From the NCBI GenBank assembly GCA_035373905.1, contig DAOSOK010000029.1:1-64000 (forward strand): DNA of 64,000 nucleotides, read 5' to 3'. Below, one piece after another: positions 33,799 through 41,692 of this stretch. The position numbers and the translations under genes were made by a program. The DNA is from Candidatus Ozemobacteraceae bacterium. GTDB lineage: Bacteria; Muiribacteriota; Ozemobacteria; Ozemobacterales; Ozemobacteraceae. The notes under the pieces are model-generated. The model was not told the origin of the DNA. It searched no databases and was given only the letters and a program-made list of their open reading frames with translations. Numbering within the stretch: the first letter of the stretch is position 1; every line of letters starts with the position of its first letter.

Positions 33799-34566
33799 TC
33801 ACTCGACGATGATTCGTCCGTTGATCTCGCAATAGACCATGCGATCGTCGACGATGAGCATGCTTTGCTCTGCGCCGGTCGCGGCGTCCCCATAATAAAG
33901 TCTCCAGTATATTTCCTCGCCGCCGGCGGTTTCGGCGTTGAAGCGCTGAACGCGGATGTCGCCGTTTTCCGTCTTCTCGGGGGCGTATTTTTTCCAGAGC
34001 TGGGCCACGCGCTGGGGCGCCTCGTCGAACGCGACGGCCGCCGCCGTGATCTGCCCTTCTTCGACCGCCGACAACAGGGCCTCGAGAACCGTGGCGAGGG
34101 CCTTGTCCTTGCCGGTCGGATCGCCGTCGACGAACGTGAAGATCATCGCGGCTTTTTTGTCTTTGCGAATGTTTTGATACAGGGTCTCGGCGACCTCGCC
34201 GTTTTTCCGGACGGTCCGGAAGCGGTAAAAGTCGGTGCGGATGGTGGGTTGCCGCACATCGAGAAACATGCCGTATCGGGAAATGCTGACTTCGGCATAC
34301 TCGGCTTCGTGGCGAGCCCACGCGTCGATGACCCATTCGGGGACCTGGCTCATGCCGACCAGGGCGACCTCGATACGGCCGCCGGCGGAGCAGTCAAGAA
34401 GCCGCTCGATCGTATTCTTCAGCCCCTCGCGATGGGATACCGTCTGAGCATTCCGCTGGATCTCGGCGATATACCCCGCGTCGAGGGAGGCCAGCGTATC
34501 GGCACGCACGGCCGGGGTCATCAGCAACAGGCCGGTTACGGCGGCGGCAAGAAGCATTTTTTTCAT
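33799..34566 (-). CDS. Exported hypothetical protein
   Basis: This 255-residue protein has a clear signal peptide (KKMLLAAAVTGLLLMTPAVRA, cut before DTLAS). The mature protein has alternating helix and strand and ends in a compact YCEINGRIIVE strand pair. I do not recognise the family. The segment ENGDIRVQRFNAETAGGEEI suggests a beta-rich core. I start at 34566 because GGAGG lies nine bases upstream, whereas the ATG at 34575 abuts it. It is transcribed away from the AAA-ATPase genes and ends at its own terminator. Confidence 0.7.
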   Translation of the reverse strand: MKKMLLAAAVTGLLLMTPAVRADTLASLDAGYIAEIQRNAQTVSHREGLKNTIERLLDCSAGGRIEVALVGMSQVPEWVIDAWARHEAEYAEVSISRYGMFLDVRQPTIRTDFYRFRTVRKNGEVAETLYQNIRKDKKAAMIFTFVDGDPTGKDKALATVLEALLSAVEEGQITAAAVAFDEAPQRVAQLWKKYAPEKTENGDIRVQRFNAETAGGEEIYWRLYYGDAATGAEQSMLIVDDRMVYCEINGRIIVE

Positions 34567-34673
34567 GTTTGTCATCCTCCAGGATGTCGTTCTTTTTTTC
34601 GTCTTCGTTTTTTGTAGTCGATCAGCGTATCACAACAACGCGGTTCCGTCAACCAAAAACGTGATTTTTTCTG

Positions 34674-34703
34674 TTGCGCGGGCCGCGATATCTCCCCTAT
34701 AAT
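34674..34703 (+). promoter_or_regulatory. Promoter for the 77-residue protein and AAA ATPase
   Basis: TTGCGC (34674-34679), an 18-base spacer and a perfect TATAAT (34698-34703) lie 42 bases before ATG 34746, which has GGAGGAGA as ribosome site. Confidence 0.6.
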
Positions 34704-34745
34704 AGATGATCGACAATCACCTTCATCCGTTGGAGGAGACAGATC

Positions 34746-34979
34746 ATGAAACACGAAGTCACCGCCGGAACGCCCCGCGAAACACTCACCCGCACGGCAT
34801 CCGGAATGCTGATATACTGCCGCGAACTCTTCGAAAAAGATCTCTACAGGCACCAGATGCCCCAAGTGCGGGGCGAAGAACTCCAGCTGGCCGCTCCCAG
34901 GCCGCCCTCGCCAACGGCCGTGAAACCGGCCACCCCGGCCACCGTCAAGAAGCAGCGCGGAACGACGGCCCGCCCGTGA
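34746..34979 (+). CDS. Small protein coupled to the AAA ATPase
   Basis: This 77-residue protein has an N-terminal helix (RETLTRTASGMLIYCRELFE) and a proline-rich basic tail (PRPPSPTAVKPATPATVKKQ). I do not recognise a family. It has a strong promoter and GGAGGAGA ribosome site, and its TGA overlaps the GTG of the AAA ATPase gene by four bases. That arrangement argues it is a real, co-produced partner, perhaps a substrate adaptor. The tail looks flexible. Confidence 0.65.
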   Translation: MKHEVTAGTPRETLTRTASGMLIYCRELFEKDLYRHQMPQVRGEELQLAAPRPPSPTAVKPATPATVKKQRGTTARP

Positions 34980-36478
34980 GCATGCCCCGAACGGCCGGCA
35001 TTACCGCGCTCAAACGGGCGCTGATGGCCGGCACTCCCGTCATCGCGATCAGCAGCTGGGAGGAAGAACAGGTCATCGCGACGCTTGCGGCGATCTCCCG
35101 CTCCGTCTTCCAGAGCGACAAAACCCTCACGCAGTGGGATCTCCAGGCAGGCCTCACCGCGGGCGATCTGAACCAACCGGGCGTCACGACCCCGGAAGCG
35201 GCTCTCGAGGCCGCGGTTCGCGCGACGGAACCCGGTTTCTTCGTGTTTCGCGACATCATTCCCTTCCTCGAGAAGCCCGAGATCCAACGCCGGCTCCGCA
35301 CCGTGAACACCGCATTTCGCGGACAGAACCGCTTTCTCTTTCTGCTCGGCGGCGACATCCATCTCCCCGTCGACGTCCGCAAGGACGTCTATCTGCTCGA
35401 CTTCGGCCTGCCTGACCAGGCAGAACTCACCGACCTGATCGAGCGCGCCTTCGCATCCGCGACCAAGCGGGGAGCGGAAAACAAAATGACTCCGGAAAAC
35501 CTGGCCGCCGCGGCGACGGCTCTCCAGGGGTTTACGACGACCGAAGCCCAGCAGTGCCTCACCAAGCTTCTCTGGGGCGTGAAAGTCATCGACGGTTCGA
35601 TCGTGAAGCAACTCCAGGAGGAAAAAGAGCAGCTCGCCCGCAAGGAGGGCATCCTCGAATACGTCCGGACGGACTCCTCCCTCGAAGACGTGGGCGGACT
35701 CGAGAATCTCAAGAACTGGCTGACGAAACGACGCCGGCTGTTTTCCCCGGAAGCGGCGGCGGCGGGGCTCAGACCCCCGCGCGGTCTGCTGATGATGGGA
35801 ATATCCGGCTGCGGCAAATCGCTGTCGGTCAAGGCGATCAGTTCCCTGTGGAACCTGCCGCTGTTCCGACTCGACATGAACCAGGTGTATTCCGGCCTGC
35901 ACGGTTCGCCGGAAGGCGCGTTCCATCGGGCGATCAAATCGATCGAGGCGATGGCGCCGGCCATTCTCTGGTTCGACGAAATCGAGGGCGGCATCAGCAG
36001 TTCGACGATGAAGGACGGCAGCACCGGCTCGCACATTTTTTCGGCGTTCCTCACCTGGATGCAGGAAAAGAAGGCCGACGTGTTCGTGGCCGCCACCGCC
36101 AACCGCATCGACCTGTTGCCCGCCGAAATCATCCGCAAGGGGCGGTTCGACCAGGTGTTTTTCATCGATCTGCCCAACGACCGCGAGCGCGAGGAGATTT
36201 TCAAGGTTCACCTCCAGCGGCGCGGCGTCGATACCGCAACGTTCGACCTCACGCTTCTCAGCGTCTCGACCGAGTTCTGGAACGGCGCCGAGATCGAGCA
36301 CGTCGTCGAGGCGGCCATGGTCGAGGCCTTCGACCGGGGGGCCCAGTTGACGCTCGACGATCTGTACACGATCATCCGCGGCACGGTTCCCCTCTCGCGC
36401 ACAATGGCCGAGCAGATCAAATTCATCCGCGCCTGGGCGAGCGAGCGAGCCATCTCCGCCTCGAAATCCGACAAGTAG
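34976..36478 (+). CDS. Ycf46-type AAA ATPase
   Basis: This 500-residue cytoplasmic ATPase has an N-terminal domain (about 1-230) typical of the Ycf46/SpoVK-like group and then one AAA module. Walker A is MGISGCGKSLSVK, Walker B ILWFDEIEGG, sensor 1 AATANRIDLLP and the arginine-finger region RKGRFDQVFF. The C-terminal helical lid ends ASERAISASKSDK. Such proteins are thought to unfold or remodel targets; in cyanobacteria Ycf46 affects CO2 uptake, but the biochemical role is unclear. GTG 34976 gives a 4-base overlap with the small gene; ATG 34982 is an equally possible start. A much longer upstream frame lacks coding character. Confidence 0.85.
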   Translation: MSMPRTAGITALKRALMAGTPVIAISSWEEEQVIATLAAISRSVFQSDKTLTQWDLQAGLTAGDLNQPGVTTPEAALEAAVRATEPGFFVFRDIIPFLEKPEIQRRLRTVNTAFRGQNRFLFLLGGDIHLPVDVRKDVYLLDFGLPDQAELTDLIERAFASATKRGAENKMTPENLAAAATALQGFTTTEAQQCLTKLLWGVKVIDGSIVKQLQEEKEQLARKEGILEYVRTDSSLEDVGGLENLKNWLTKRRRLFSPEAAAAGLRPPRGLLMMGISGCGKSLSVKAISSLWNLPLFRLDMNQVYSGLHGSPEGAFHRAIKSIEAMAPAILWFDEIEGGISSSTMKDGSTGSHIFSAFLTWMQEKKADVFVAATANRIDLLPAEIIRKGRFDQVFFIDLPNDREREEIFKVHLQRRGVDTATFDLTLLSVSTEFWNGAEIEHVVEAAMVEAFDRGAQLTLDDLYTIIRGTVPLSRTMAEQIKFIRAWASERAISASKSDK

Positions 36479-36520
36479 GCGCACGCGGCCCGTTTTTGAA
36501 GCCCGCAGGCTGAATCCCCC

Positions 36521-36615
36521 GTCGCCCTGAGCTTGTCGAAGGACGAGCGCATTTCGCGCTTCGACAGGCTCAGCGCGAGCGGGAAGGCAACATGCCTTGT
36601 ATCATGCAGGGATCA
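36521..36615 (+). repeat. Palindromic intergenic repeat copy
   Basis: CGCCCTGAGCTTGTCGAAGG then GCGCTTCGACAGGCTCAGCG and the flank GTATCATGCAGGGATCAAC, located between the AAA-ATPase stop and the feo promoter. Confidence 0.6.
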
Positions 36616-36653
36616 ACGGCACACACATCGCAACCCCGTGTACACAATTTGCC

Positions 36654-36682
36654 TTGCGCGTTGAATGTTTTTGGTGTATAGT
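36654..36682 (+). promoter_or_regulatory. Promoter of the feoAB-dtxR operon
   Basis: TTGCGC (36654-36659), 17 bases and TATAGT (36677-36682). The -10 box touches the operator below, as expected for repression by blocking polymerase. Confidence 0.6.
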
Positions 36683-36684
36683 AA

Positions 36685-36702
36685 TGTTAGATGAAGCTAA
36701 CA
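36685..36702. promoter_or_regulatory. DtxR/MntR-type operator (TGTTAG-N6-CTAACA)
   Basis: A perfect 6-base inverted repeat, TGTTAG and CTAACA, is separated by ATGAAG. It shares the TTAG...CTAA core of DtxR-box operators and sits immediately downstream of the feo -10. The DtxR-family gene at the end of the same operon is the obvious ligand-responsive repressor. Binding is inferred. Confidence 0.6.
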
Positions 36703-36772
36703 ATGTGTCACGGTTGAAACATCCGGCGACCGATCTGGTTGGGCGGCGCGAGCCGCAGGAGACGAAACAGGC

Positions 36773-37024
36773 ATGGTAAAGATGAACGTCACGCTTTCCG
36801 ATCTGCCGATCGGCGAGACGGCGACGATCAGAGACATCGACGCCTCCACCCCGGCGGGAAACCGTCTGCTCGAACTCGGGTTCATTCCCGGCACGCCGGT
36901 CACGGCCCTCCAGCGGGCACCCATGGGCGATCCCGCGACGTTCTGCATCCGGGGCTACTGCATCGGCCTCCGCCGCAGCGAATCCTCTCTCGTCAGCATC
37001 CATCCCGTCAGGCGAGCCGCCTGA
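36773..37024 (+). CDS. feoA: Ferrous iron transport protein A
   Basis: This 83-residue cytoplasmic SH3-like protein supports FeoB. The family pattern is clear: LSDLPIGETATIRDIDA, LLELGFIPGTPVTALQRAP and the closing CIRGYCIGLRRSESSLVSI. AGGAGAC precedes ATG 36773; a second ATG three codons in is possible. feoB starts 12 bases after its stop. An AGGAGA site and the operator-controlled promoter place it first in the iron operon. Confidence 0.92.
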   Translation: MVKMNVTLSDLPIGETATIRDIDASTPAGNRLLELGFIPGTPVTALQRAPMGDPATFCIRGYCIGLRRSESSLVSIHPVRRAA

Positions 37025-37035
37025 ACGGCAGCATC

Positions 37036-39333
37036 ATGGAGCCGGTCCGCGTTTTCCTGGTCGGCAACCCGAACTGCGGCAAGACGAGCCTTTTCAACGC
37101 CATCACCGGCGAGCGCCGTCACGTCGGCAATTGGCCGGGCGTCACCGTCGACCGCATCGAGGGCTTTCGCCGGGTCGGCGATCGCGAACTGGTCGTTTCC
37201 GACCTCCCGGGAACGTATTCGCTGACGCCCGCAAGCCCCGAAGAACGGGTCGTTCTCGATCAACTCGACGAGATAGCCGGCAACACGATGCTGAATGTCA
37301 TCGACGCGGGAAACCTCGAGCGCAATCTCTTCCTCACCATGCAGCTGCTCGAGCTCGGTCTGCACCCCTGGCTCGTGTTCAACTGCTACGATGCCCTCAA
37401 GGCCTCCGGCGCCAAGCTCGACCTCGAAAAGGTCGCGAGGCTGACCGGCTGCAGGGTGTTTGCGACCGTCGCCCGAACCGGGGAAGGCATCCCGGCGCTC
37501 ATCGCAGCGCTTTCCGAACCGTCACCGGCCGGCCCATCCGACAACGGCCTGACCGTCATGCGGCTTCCCCGGCCCTGGCAGTCGGCCGTGGAAACGGCGA
37601 TGCCCTCGCTCTTCCGGCAATCCTGGCCGAATGCAGCGCCCTCCAGGCGGCTTCGGGCGATCCAGGCTCTCATCGGCCAACCGTCGCCGGACGCCCATCC
37701 CGAAACGGAATCGGCGCAGGAGCTCGAGCCGGTCCGGGCGAAACTGCTCCAGGCCCTCGAGTCCGCCGGCGAGTGCGTGACCGGCGCCGGAGGTCTGCCG
37801 TGCCGCCTCGCGACCGACCGCTACGATCGCATTTCCCGCCTCCTGAAGGCGACCCACAAGGCCGCACCGTCTGCCGAAGACCGGGGTTCCTCGGACCTCG
37901 ACCGCATTTTCACCCACCGGCTCTGGGGCATCCCCGTCTTCGCCGCGCTCATCGCCCTGATGTTCTGGACGACCTTCTCGCTCGGGGCGTATCCGGCCGA
38001 CGCGATCGAAGCCGGCATCGAGCATCTCCGGGGGCTCGGCGCCGCGCACCTTCCGGACGGCCTGTGGCGCGATCTTCTTCTGGACGGCATCGTCACGGGC
38101 CTCGGCGGCATCCTGGTTTTTCTTCCAAGCGTGCTGATTCTCTTCCTCTGGATCTCGCTTCTCGAAGACTCCGGCTACATGTCGCGCGCCGCCTTTCTCA
38201 TGGACAGACTGATGCAGGGAATCGGCCTCCATGGCCGCGCGTTCGTCCCGCTGCTGATGGGTTTCGGCTGCAACGTTCCGGCGATCATGTCGACCCGCCT
38301 GCTCGACGACAGGCGCCAGCGCCGGCTTGTGACCCTGCTCATGCCCCTCGTCGGCTGTTCGGCGCGGCTGCCGGTGCTGGTTTTATTCTGTGGAATATTT
38401 TTTCCCGAACGACCCGGGCTGACACTTTCGATCCTGTATTTCATCAACCTGCTCGTGCTCGTCACGGTCGGCAGACTGCTCAGCCGGTTCATGCCGCCGC
38501 TCACCCAGGCGCCGTTCATGCTCGAAATGCCGCCCTACCGGCTTCCAACATGGCGCAGCGTGAAGTCGATGCTCTGGGATAAAGCCTGGCACTTCCTTGA
38601 AAAAGCCGGCGGCGTAATCCTGGCCGGTACGATCCTTGTCTGGAGCCTGACGGCGTTCCCCCGCGACGTCGTCTACAGCCGCCCGTATCAGGCCGAGATC
38701 GCAGCTCTGAAAGCCGCCTCGCAGACCGCAGAGATCGCCGAACGGATCGCCGGCCTCGAAGAGTCGCTGGCGCGCGAAACGATGGAACGCCGCTACATGG
38801 GAAGCCTCGGCCGGGCTCTCGAGCCACTGGTGCGGCCTCTCGGCTTCGGATGGCGCGAGGCGGTCTCGCTCGTGCCGGGATTCCTGGCGAAGGAGAGCAT
38901 TGTCTCGACGCTGTCGGTCCTGTACAAGCCCGTCGACAACGATCTCGGAACGGCTATGCGCCGCGAGGGGATGACGCCGATGATCGGCTTCCTGTTCATG
39001 CTGTTCACGCTGCTCTACGTGCCGTGCCTTCCGACCGTCGGCGTCATCTGGCGCGAGACGAAGTCGGCGGGGTTCACCCTGGTCGCGACCCTGCTCCCGG
39101 GCGTCCTCGCCTGGTCGCTGACCCTGATCACGGCGACCATTGCCGGAGTCACCAGAACGGCCCCGGCCGCCTCTTCCCCACCAGGCGACACGGTCGTGAT
39201 TCTGGTTTCGATCGTCTTCGCCGTGTGGTATCTTGTCCGAAGGCTTCGCGCCGACCTCGGCGGAGAAACCCCGTGTGCCTCGTGCAGAGGAACGAGCTGC
39301 CGCGTCGTCCGTTCCGACGGCGAAAACCCATGA
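37036..39333 (+). CDS. feoB: Ferrous iron transporter B
   Basis: This 765-residue inner-membrane Fe(II) transporter has a cytoplasmic GTPase domain. G1 is GNPNCGKT at residues 10-17, the G2/switch region lies near HVGNWPGVTVD, and G3 is DLPGTYSLTP. A helical insertion domain follows, then two Gate regions (LMGFGCNVPAIMSTRLLDDR and LVPGFLAKESIVSTLSVLYK). G4 is not the usual NKxD: NCYDAL occupies that place, which is common in FeoB variants. The last 25 residues contain three Cys (PCASCRGTSC), like the Cys-rich tails of some FeoBs. I started at ATG 37036; a long upstream extension in frame crosses feoA. Confidence 0.92.
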   Translation: MEPVRVFLVGNPNCGKTSLFNAITGERRHVGNWPGVTVDRIEGFRRVGDRELVVSDLPGTYSLTPASPEERVVLDQLDEIAGNTMLNVIDAGNLERNLFLTMQLLELGLHPWLVFNCYDALKASGAKLDLEKVARLTGCRVFATVARTGEGIPALIAALSEPSPAGPSDNGLTVMRLPRPWQSAVETAMPSLFRQSWPNAAPSRRLRAIQALIGQPSPDAHPETESAQELEPVRAKLLQALESAGECVTGAGGLPCRLATDRYDRISRLLKATHKAAPSAEDRGSSDLDRIFTHRLWGIPVFAALIALMFWTTFSLGAYPADAIEAGIEHLRGLGAAHLPDGLWRDLLLDGIVTGLGGILVFLPSVLILFLWISLLEDSGYMSRAAFLMDRLMQGIGLHGRAFVPLLMGFGCNVPAIMSTRLLDDRRQRRLVTLLMPLVGCSARLPVLVLFCGIFFPERPGLTLSILYFINLLVLVTVGRLLSRFMPPLTQAPFMLEMPPYRLPTWRSVKSMLWDKAWHFLEKAGGVILAGTILVWSLTAFPRDVVYSRPYQAEIAALKAASQTAEIAERIAGLEESLARETMERRYMGSLGRALEPLVRPLGFGWREAVSLVPGFLAKESIVSTLSVLYKPVDNDLGTAMRREGMTPMIGFLFMLFTLLYVPCLPTVGVIWRETKSAGFTLVATLLPGVLAWSLTLITATIAGVTRTAPAASSPPGDTVVILVSIVFAVWYLVRRLRADLGGETPCASCRGTSCRVVRSDGENP

Positions 39334-39349
39334 CAAGGCGGTTGCCCGA

Positions 39350-39832
39350 ATGAAGGAACCAGGCGAGTCTCAACGTTCGAAAAAAGGGCTCTCGAGCACG
39401 CTCGAGTCGTACCTCGAACACATTCACGAGCTCCAGCGCAAATACGGCGCCGTCCGCGCCACCGATATCGCCTCGGCGATGGGTTGCACCACGCCGTCCG
39501 TCACCAACGCGCTCCGACGTCTGGCGAAACTCGAACTGATCAAATACGAAACCTACCGCCCCGTGACCCTCACGAAGCTGGGCGAATCGACGATCAGAAG
39601 GCTCAATTCCCGTCATCGGGTCCTGGCCGACTTTTTCCTGAACGTCCTCGAGCTTCCGGAAGAACTCGCCGAGGAAGAAGCGTGCAGCCTCGAGCACAAG
39701 ATCTCCCCGGCCACGATCGCGCGTCTCGCCGATTACATGGAATTCCTTCACCAGGATCTCGGCGACGCGACTCTTCAACGCCGAAAACGCGATTTCGCGA
39801 ACTTCAGGAACAGAAAGCAGAGTAGCCGCTGA
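39350..39832 (+). CDS. DtxR/MntR-family metal-dependent repressor
   Basis: This 160-residue repressor has an N-terminal winged helix (ATDIASAMGCTTPSVTNALRRL) and a dimerisation/metal domain. Metal ligands readable from the family are Glu23, His89, Cys112, Glu115 and His116 (EEEACSLEHK). The Cys at 112 corresponds to the Cys of iron-type DtxR/IdeR rather than the Glu of manganese-type MntR. The acidic residue usual at MntR Asp8 is Ser20 here. There is no SH3 third domain. It lies 16 bases after feoB and very probably represses the operon through the operator at 36685. An in-frame start at 39233 would sit inside feoB. Confidence 0.85.
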   Translation: MKEPGESQRSKKGLSSTLESYLEHIHELQRKYGAVRATDIASAMGCTTPSVTNALRRLAKLELIKYETYRPVTLTKLGESTIRRLNSRHRVLADFFLNVLELPEELAEEEACSLEHKISPATIARLADYMEFLHQDLGDATLQRRKRDFANFRNRKQSSR

Positions 39833-39967
39833 ATTCCATCCCCCGCCCCTTAGCCAGCGGTTGGGCGCAAGACCGTGGCAAGCGGACTCGCTAACGGCAG
39901 CACAGTATTATATATTTCGATATATTGCATAAGAAATTCCTGCAAAGCGCAAGCGGGCCTTTTTCGT

Positions 39968-40420
39968 TCAGATGATGCCGCCCATGCCGGCCAGCACCAG
40001 ACTGTAGACGACGCAGAGGCCGAGAGCCGTCAGGCAGTTGAAGACCGCCCCCGTGGCCGGGTGACCGGTGCGCAGCCAGCGCGTCATTTCGTCGTCCTGC
40101 GTGTAGAGGACGCTCTCCGGGGCAAGCCCATCCATGGCCGCCAGGAGGCCGGCGAGATCGCGAGCGCGCCTGTGAACGCGGAAAGCCGCGACGTGAAACG
40201 AGGCCACATGGCCGGAGGCAAACACGCCGACGCAAGCGATCAGCAAGGCGGGAAGAGCCTTGTCTGAGGCGTTCGTGACGAACCAGCCGGTCATCGCGGT
40301 CGCGGCCCCGAGATAGAACTTCAAAAACTCCTCGGCCCGGCCGTGAAGGGTTGCGGCAGCCTCTTCCGACTGACGCCAGAACTGGATCAACGTCTCCCGC
40401 TTCGTCGCGACGTCCCCCAT
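39968..40420 (-). CDS. Two-helix membrane hypothetical protein
   Basis: This 150-residue protein starts at ATG 40420; a longer in-frame extension is basic and repetitive and looks non-coding. Helices are predicted around residues 50-70 (LPALLIACVGVFASGHVASF) and at the C-terminus (FNCLTALGLCVVYSLVLAG). Between them lies an amphipathic Arg-rich stretch. I do not recognise the family. It is alone on the minus strand, facing the dtxR gene across 135 bases. That gap contains TTAGC...GCTAA facing arms and an AT-rich patch, but no clear function. Confidence 0.5.
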   Translation of the reverse strand: MGDVATKRETLIQFWRQSEEAAATLHGRAEEFLKFYLGAATAMTGWFVTNASDKALPALLIACVGVFASGHVASFHVAAFRVHRRARDLAGLLAAMDGLAPESVLYTQDDEMTRWLRTGHPATGAVFNCLTALGLCVVYSLVLAGMGGII

Positions 40421-40552
40421 CGCATCCGCCCCCACTGAAAAATTGCGACGTCGCCGGCTCTTCCGGTCTCGCCTGCCCAGCCGACGCCCCCTCCGGAACA
40501 TTCCTGATCATTGTAGCGCATGTCGCCCGAAAATTCAGTCGGGGAATTCACG

Positions 40553-40596
40553 GGATAAAACGCGACCGCCCCGGATCATACGTCCGGGGCGGTCGC
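40553..40596 (-). terminator. Strong rho-independent terminator (minus strand)
   Basis: GCGACCGCCCCGGA and its perfect complement form a 14-base stem around a 7-base loop (TCATACG). On the minus strand it is followed by GTTTTAT, 15 bases past the stop of the small acidic protein gene. Confidence 0.9.
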
Positions 40597-40610
40597 ATCG
40601 GAGATCTCTC

Positions 40611-40859
40611 TCAGTGAGTCGTCACTGACGCCATTTCACTCTGGAAGCGGGTGTAGACTTCATACGTCGACAGGCGTTCCAGGAGATCCTCTTCCTGGCT
40701 TTCCATCCAGACCAGGAAATTGTCGTCGGTCATCAGCTCCGTAATTCCCACCATCGCGGGGTGCACCATACTCGTTGCTTCCTCCTCGGCTTCGCGAAAT
40801 TTTTCGTTCCAGGTAATCTTTCGTACGTTTTCGTTCGATTCCGAAGAGGCTATCGGCAA
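40611..40859 (-). CDS. Small acidic protein, possibly read through a slippery A-rich start
   Basis: This protein of up to 82 residues is acidic and helical (NEKFREAEEEATSMVHPAMV, TDDNFLVWMESQEEDLLERL), with no family I know. The frame opens at TTG 40859, directly after a run AAAAAAAGAAAAAAAG on the minus strand. An ATG at 40923 with MKQDMTHAKRRCGV opens a different frame that would join this one by a +1 shift within the run. So the gene may start at TTG, need frameshifting, or contain a homopolymer-length error. A strong terminator follows it, supporting reality. Confidence 0.55.
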   Translation of the reverse strand: MPIASSESNENVRKITWNEKFREAEEEATSMVHPAMVGITELMTDDNFLVWMESQEEDLLERLSTYEVYTRFQSEMASVTTH

Positions 40860-40914
40860 CTTTTTTTCTTTTTTTGAGGGTTACCCCGCATCTCCGCTTC
40901 GCATGCGTCATGTC

Positions 40915-40942
40915 TTGCTTCATTCGGGGCGTTTCGTATAAA
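40915..40942 (+). promoter_or_regulatory. Promoter of the corrinoid-phosphatase operon
   Basis: TTGCTT (40915-40920), 16 bases and TATAAA (40937-40942), ending 58 bases before ATG 41001, which has GAGGAAA as ribosome site. Confidence 0.55.
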
Positions 40943-41000
40943 ATGACTTCGGAACCGCAAGAAATTCGTGGTTCACATCTCAGAGAGGAAGAGGAAAGAC

Positions 41001-41678
41001 ATGCCTGTTATCACGATTTCGAGAGAGTTCGGCGCGGGCGGTGCGTTCATAGCCCTCAAACTTGCGGAGGCAATCGGCGGCACGTGCATCGAGAAGGAGA
41101 TCATTCACGAGATCGCTCAGAAGATGGGCAAATCCCGCGAAGAGCTGAACGATTTCGACCAGGATACCTACAACCGGATCGGCGCCTTCTTTCAGGAAGC
41201 CCTCGCCAGCATCGCGAAAGGCGGCCGGGTGTTTCACCCCTTCGGCATGGCCCCCCTCGAATGGGAAAGCACGAGTTACTATGTCCCATCCTTTCCCGAT
41301 CAGGAATACAAGCACGAGGAGTACATCGACGTGCTGACATCCGTCATCAAGGAAATGGCCGCGAAGGGGAACGTCGTCATCCTCGGCCGCGGAGCGAGCC
41401 GCATTCTTCAGGATACCCCCGATACGACGCATGTTCGCATCGTCGCCGATATGAAAGACCGCGTCGCACGCGTGATGGACGAACAGAAAGTCGACGAGGC
41501 GAAAGCAACCGAAATCATCGAGAAGAAAGACGCCGCGGCGAGCGCGTTCATTTCCGACTTTTTCGACGTCGACTGGAACGACCCGCACCTGTATCACCTC
41601 ACGGTGAATACCAGCCGCATCGCTCCTGAAGCCGCCCTGCCGCTTATTCTCGCGGCCGTCAAGCGGCCGGCTGCATGA
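41001..41678 (+). CDS. Cytidylate-kinase-like protein
   Basis: This 225-residue protein of the cytidylate-kinase-like (AAK) family has an N-terminal nucleotide-binding loop ITISREFGAGGAFIALKLAE. The middle reads KGNVVILGRGASRILQDTPD, with DMKDRVARVMDEQKV as the lid helices. Many members are uncharacterised P-loop NTP-binding proteins rather than true CMP kinases. It is the first gene after the promoter at 40915 and lies 14 bases before the beta-propeller gene. I chose ATG 41001 because GAGGAAA precedes it; an in-frame start at 40968 lacks a site. Confidence 0.78.
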   Translation: MPVITISREFGAGGAFIALKLAEAIGGTCIEKEIIHEIAQKMGKSREELNDFDQDTYNRIGAFFQEALASIAKGGRVFHPFGMAPLEWESTSYYVPSFPDQEYKHEEYIDVLTSVIKEMAAKGNVVILGRGASRILQDTPDTTHVRIVADMKDRVARVMDEQKVDEAKATEIIEKKDAAASAFISDFFDVDWNDPHLYHLTVNTSRIAPEAALPLILAAVKRPAA

Positions 41679-41692
41679 TCTGAATCCTCCTC

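Noticed and set aside
39850..39905. TTAGC...GCTAA arms after dtxR as a small RNA or tRNA
   Set aside because: The arms are only five bases and no cloverleaf or terminator with a U-run can be drawn.
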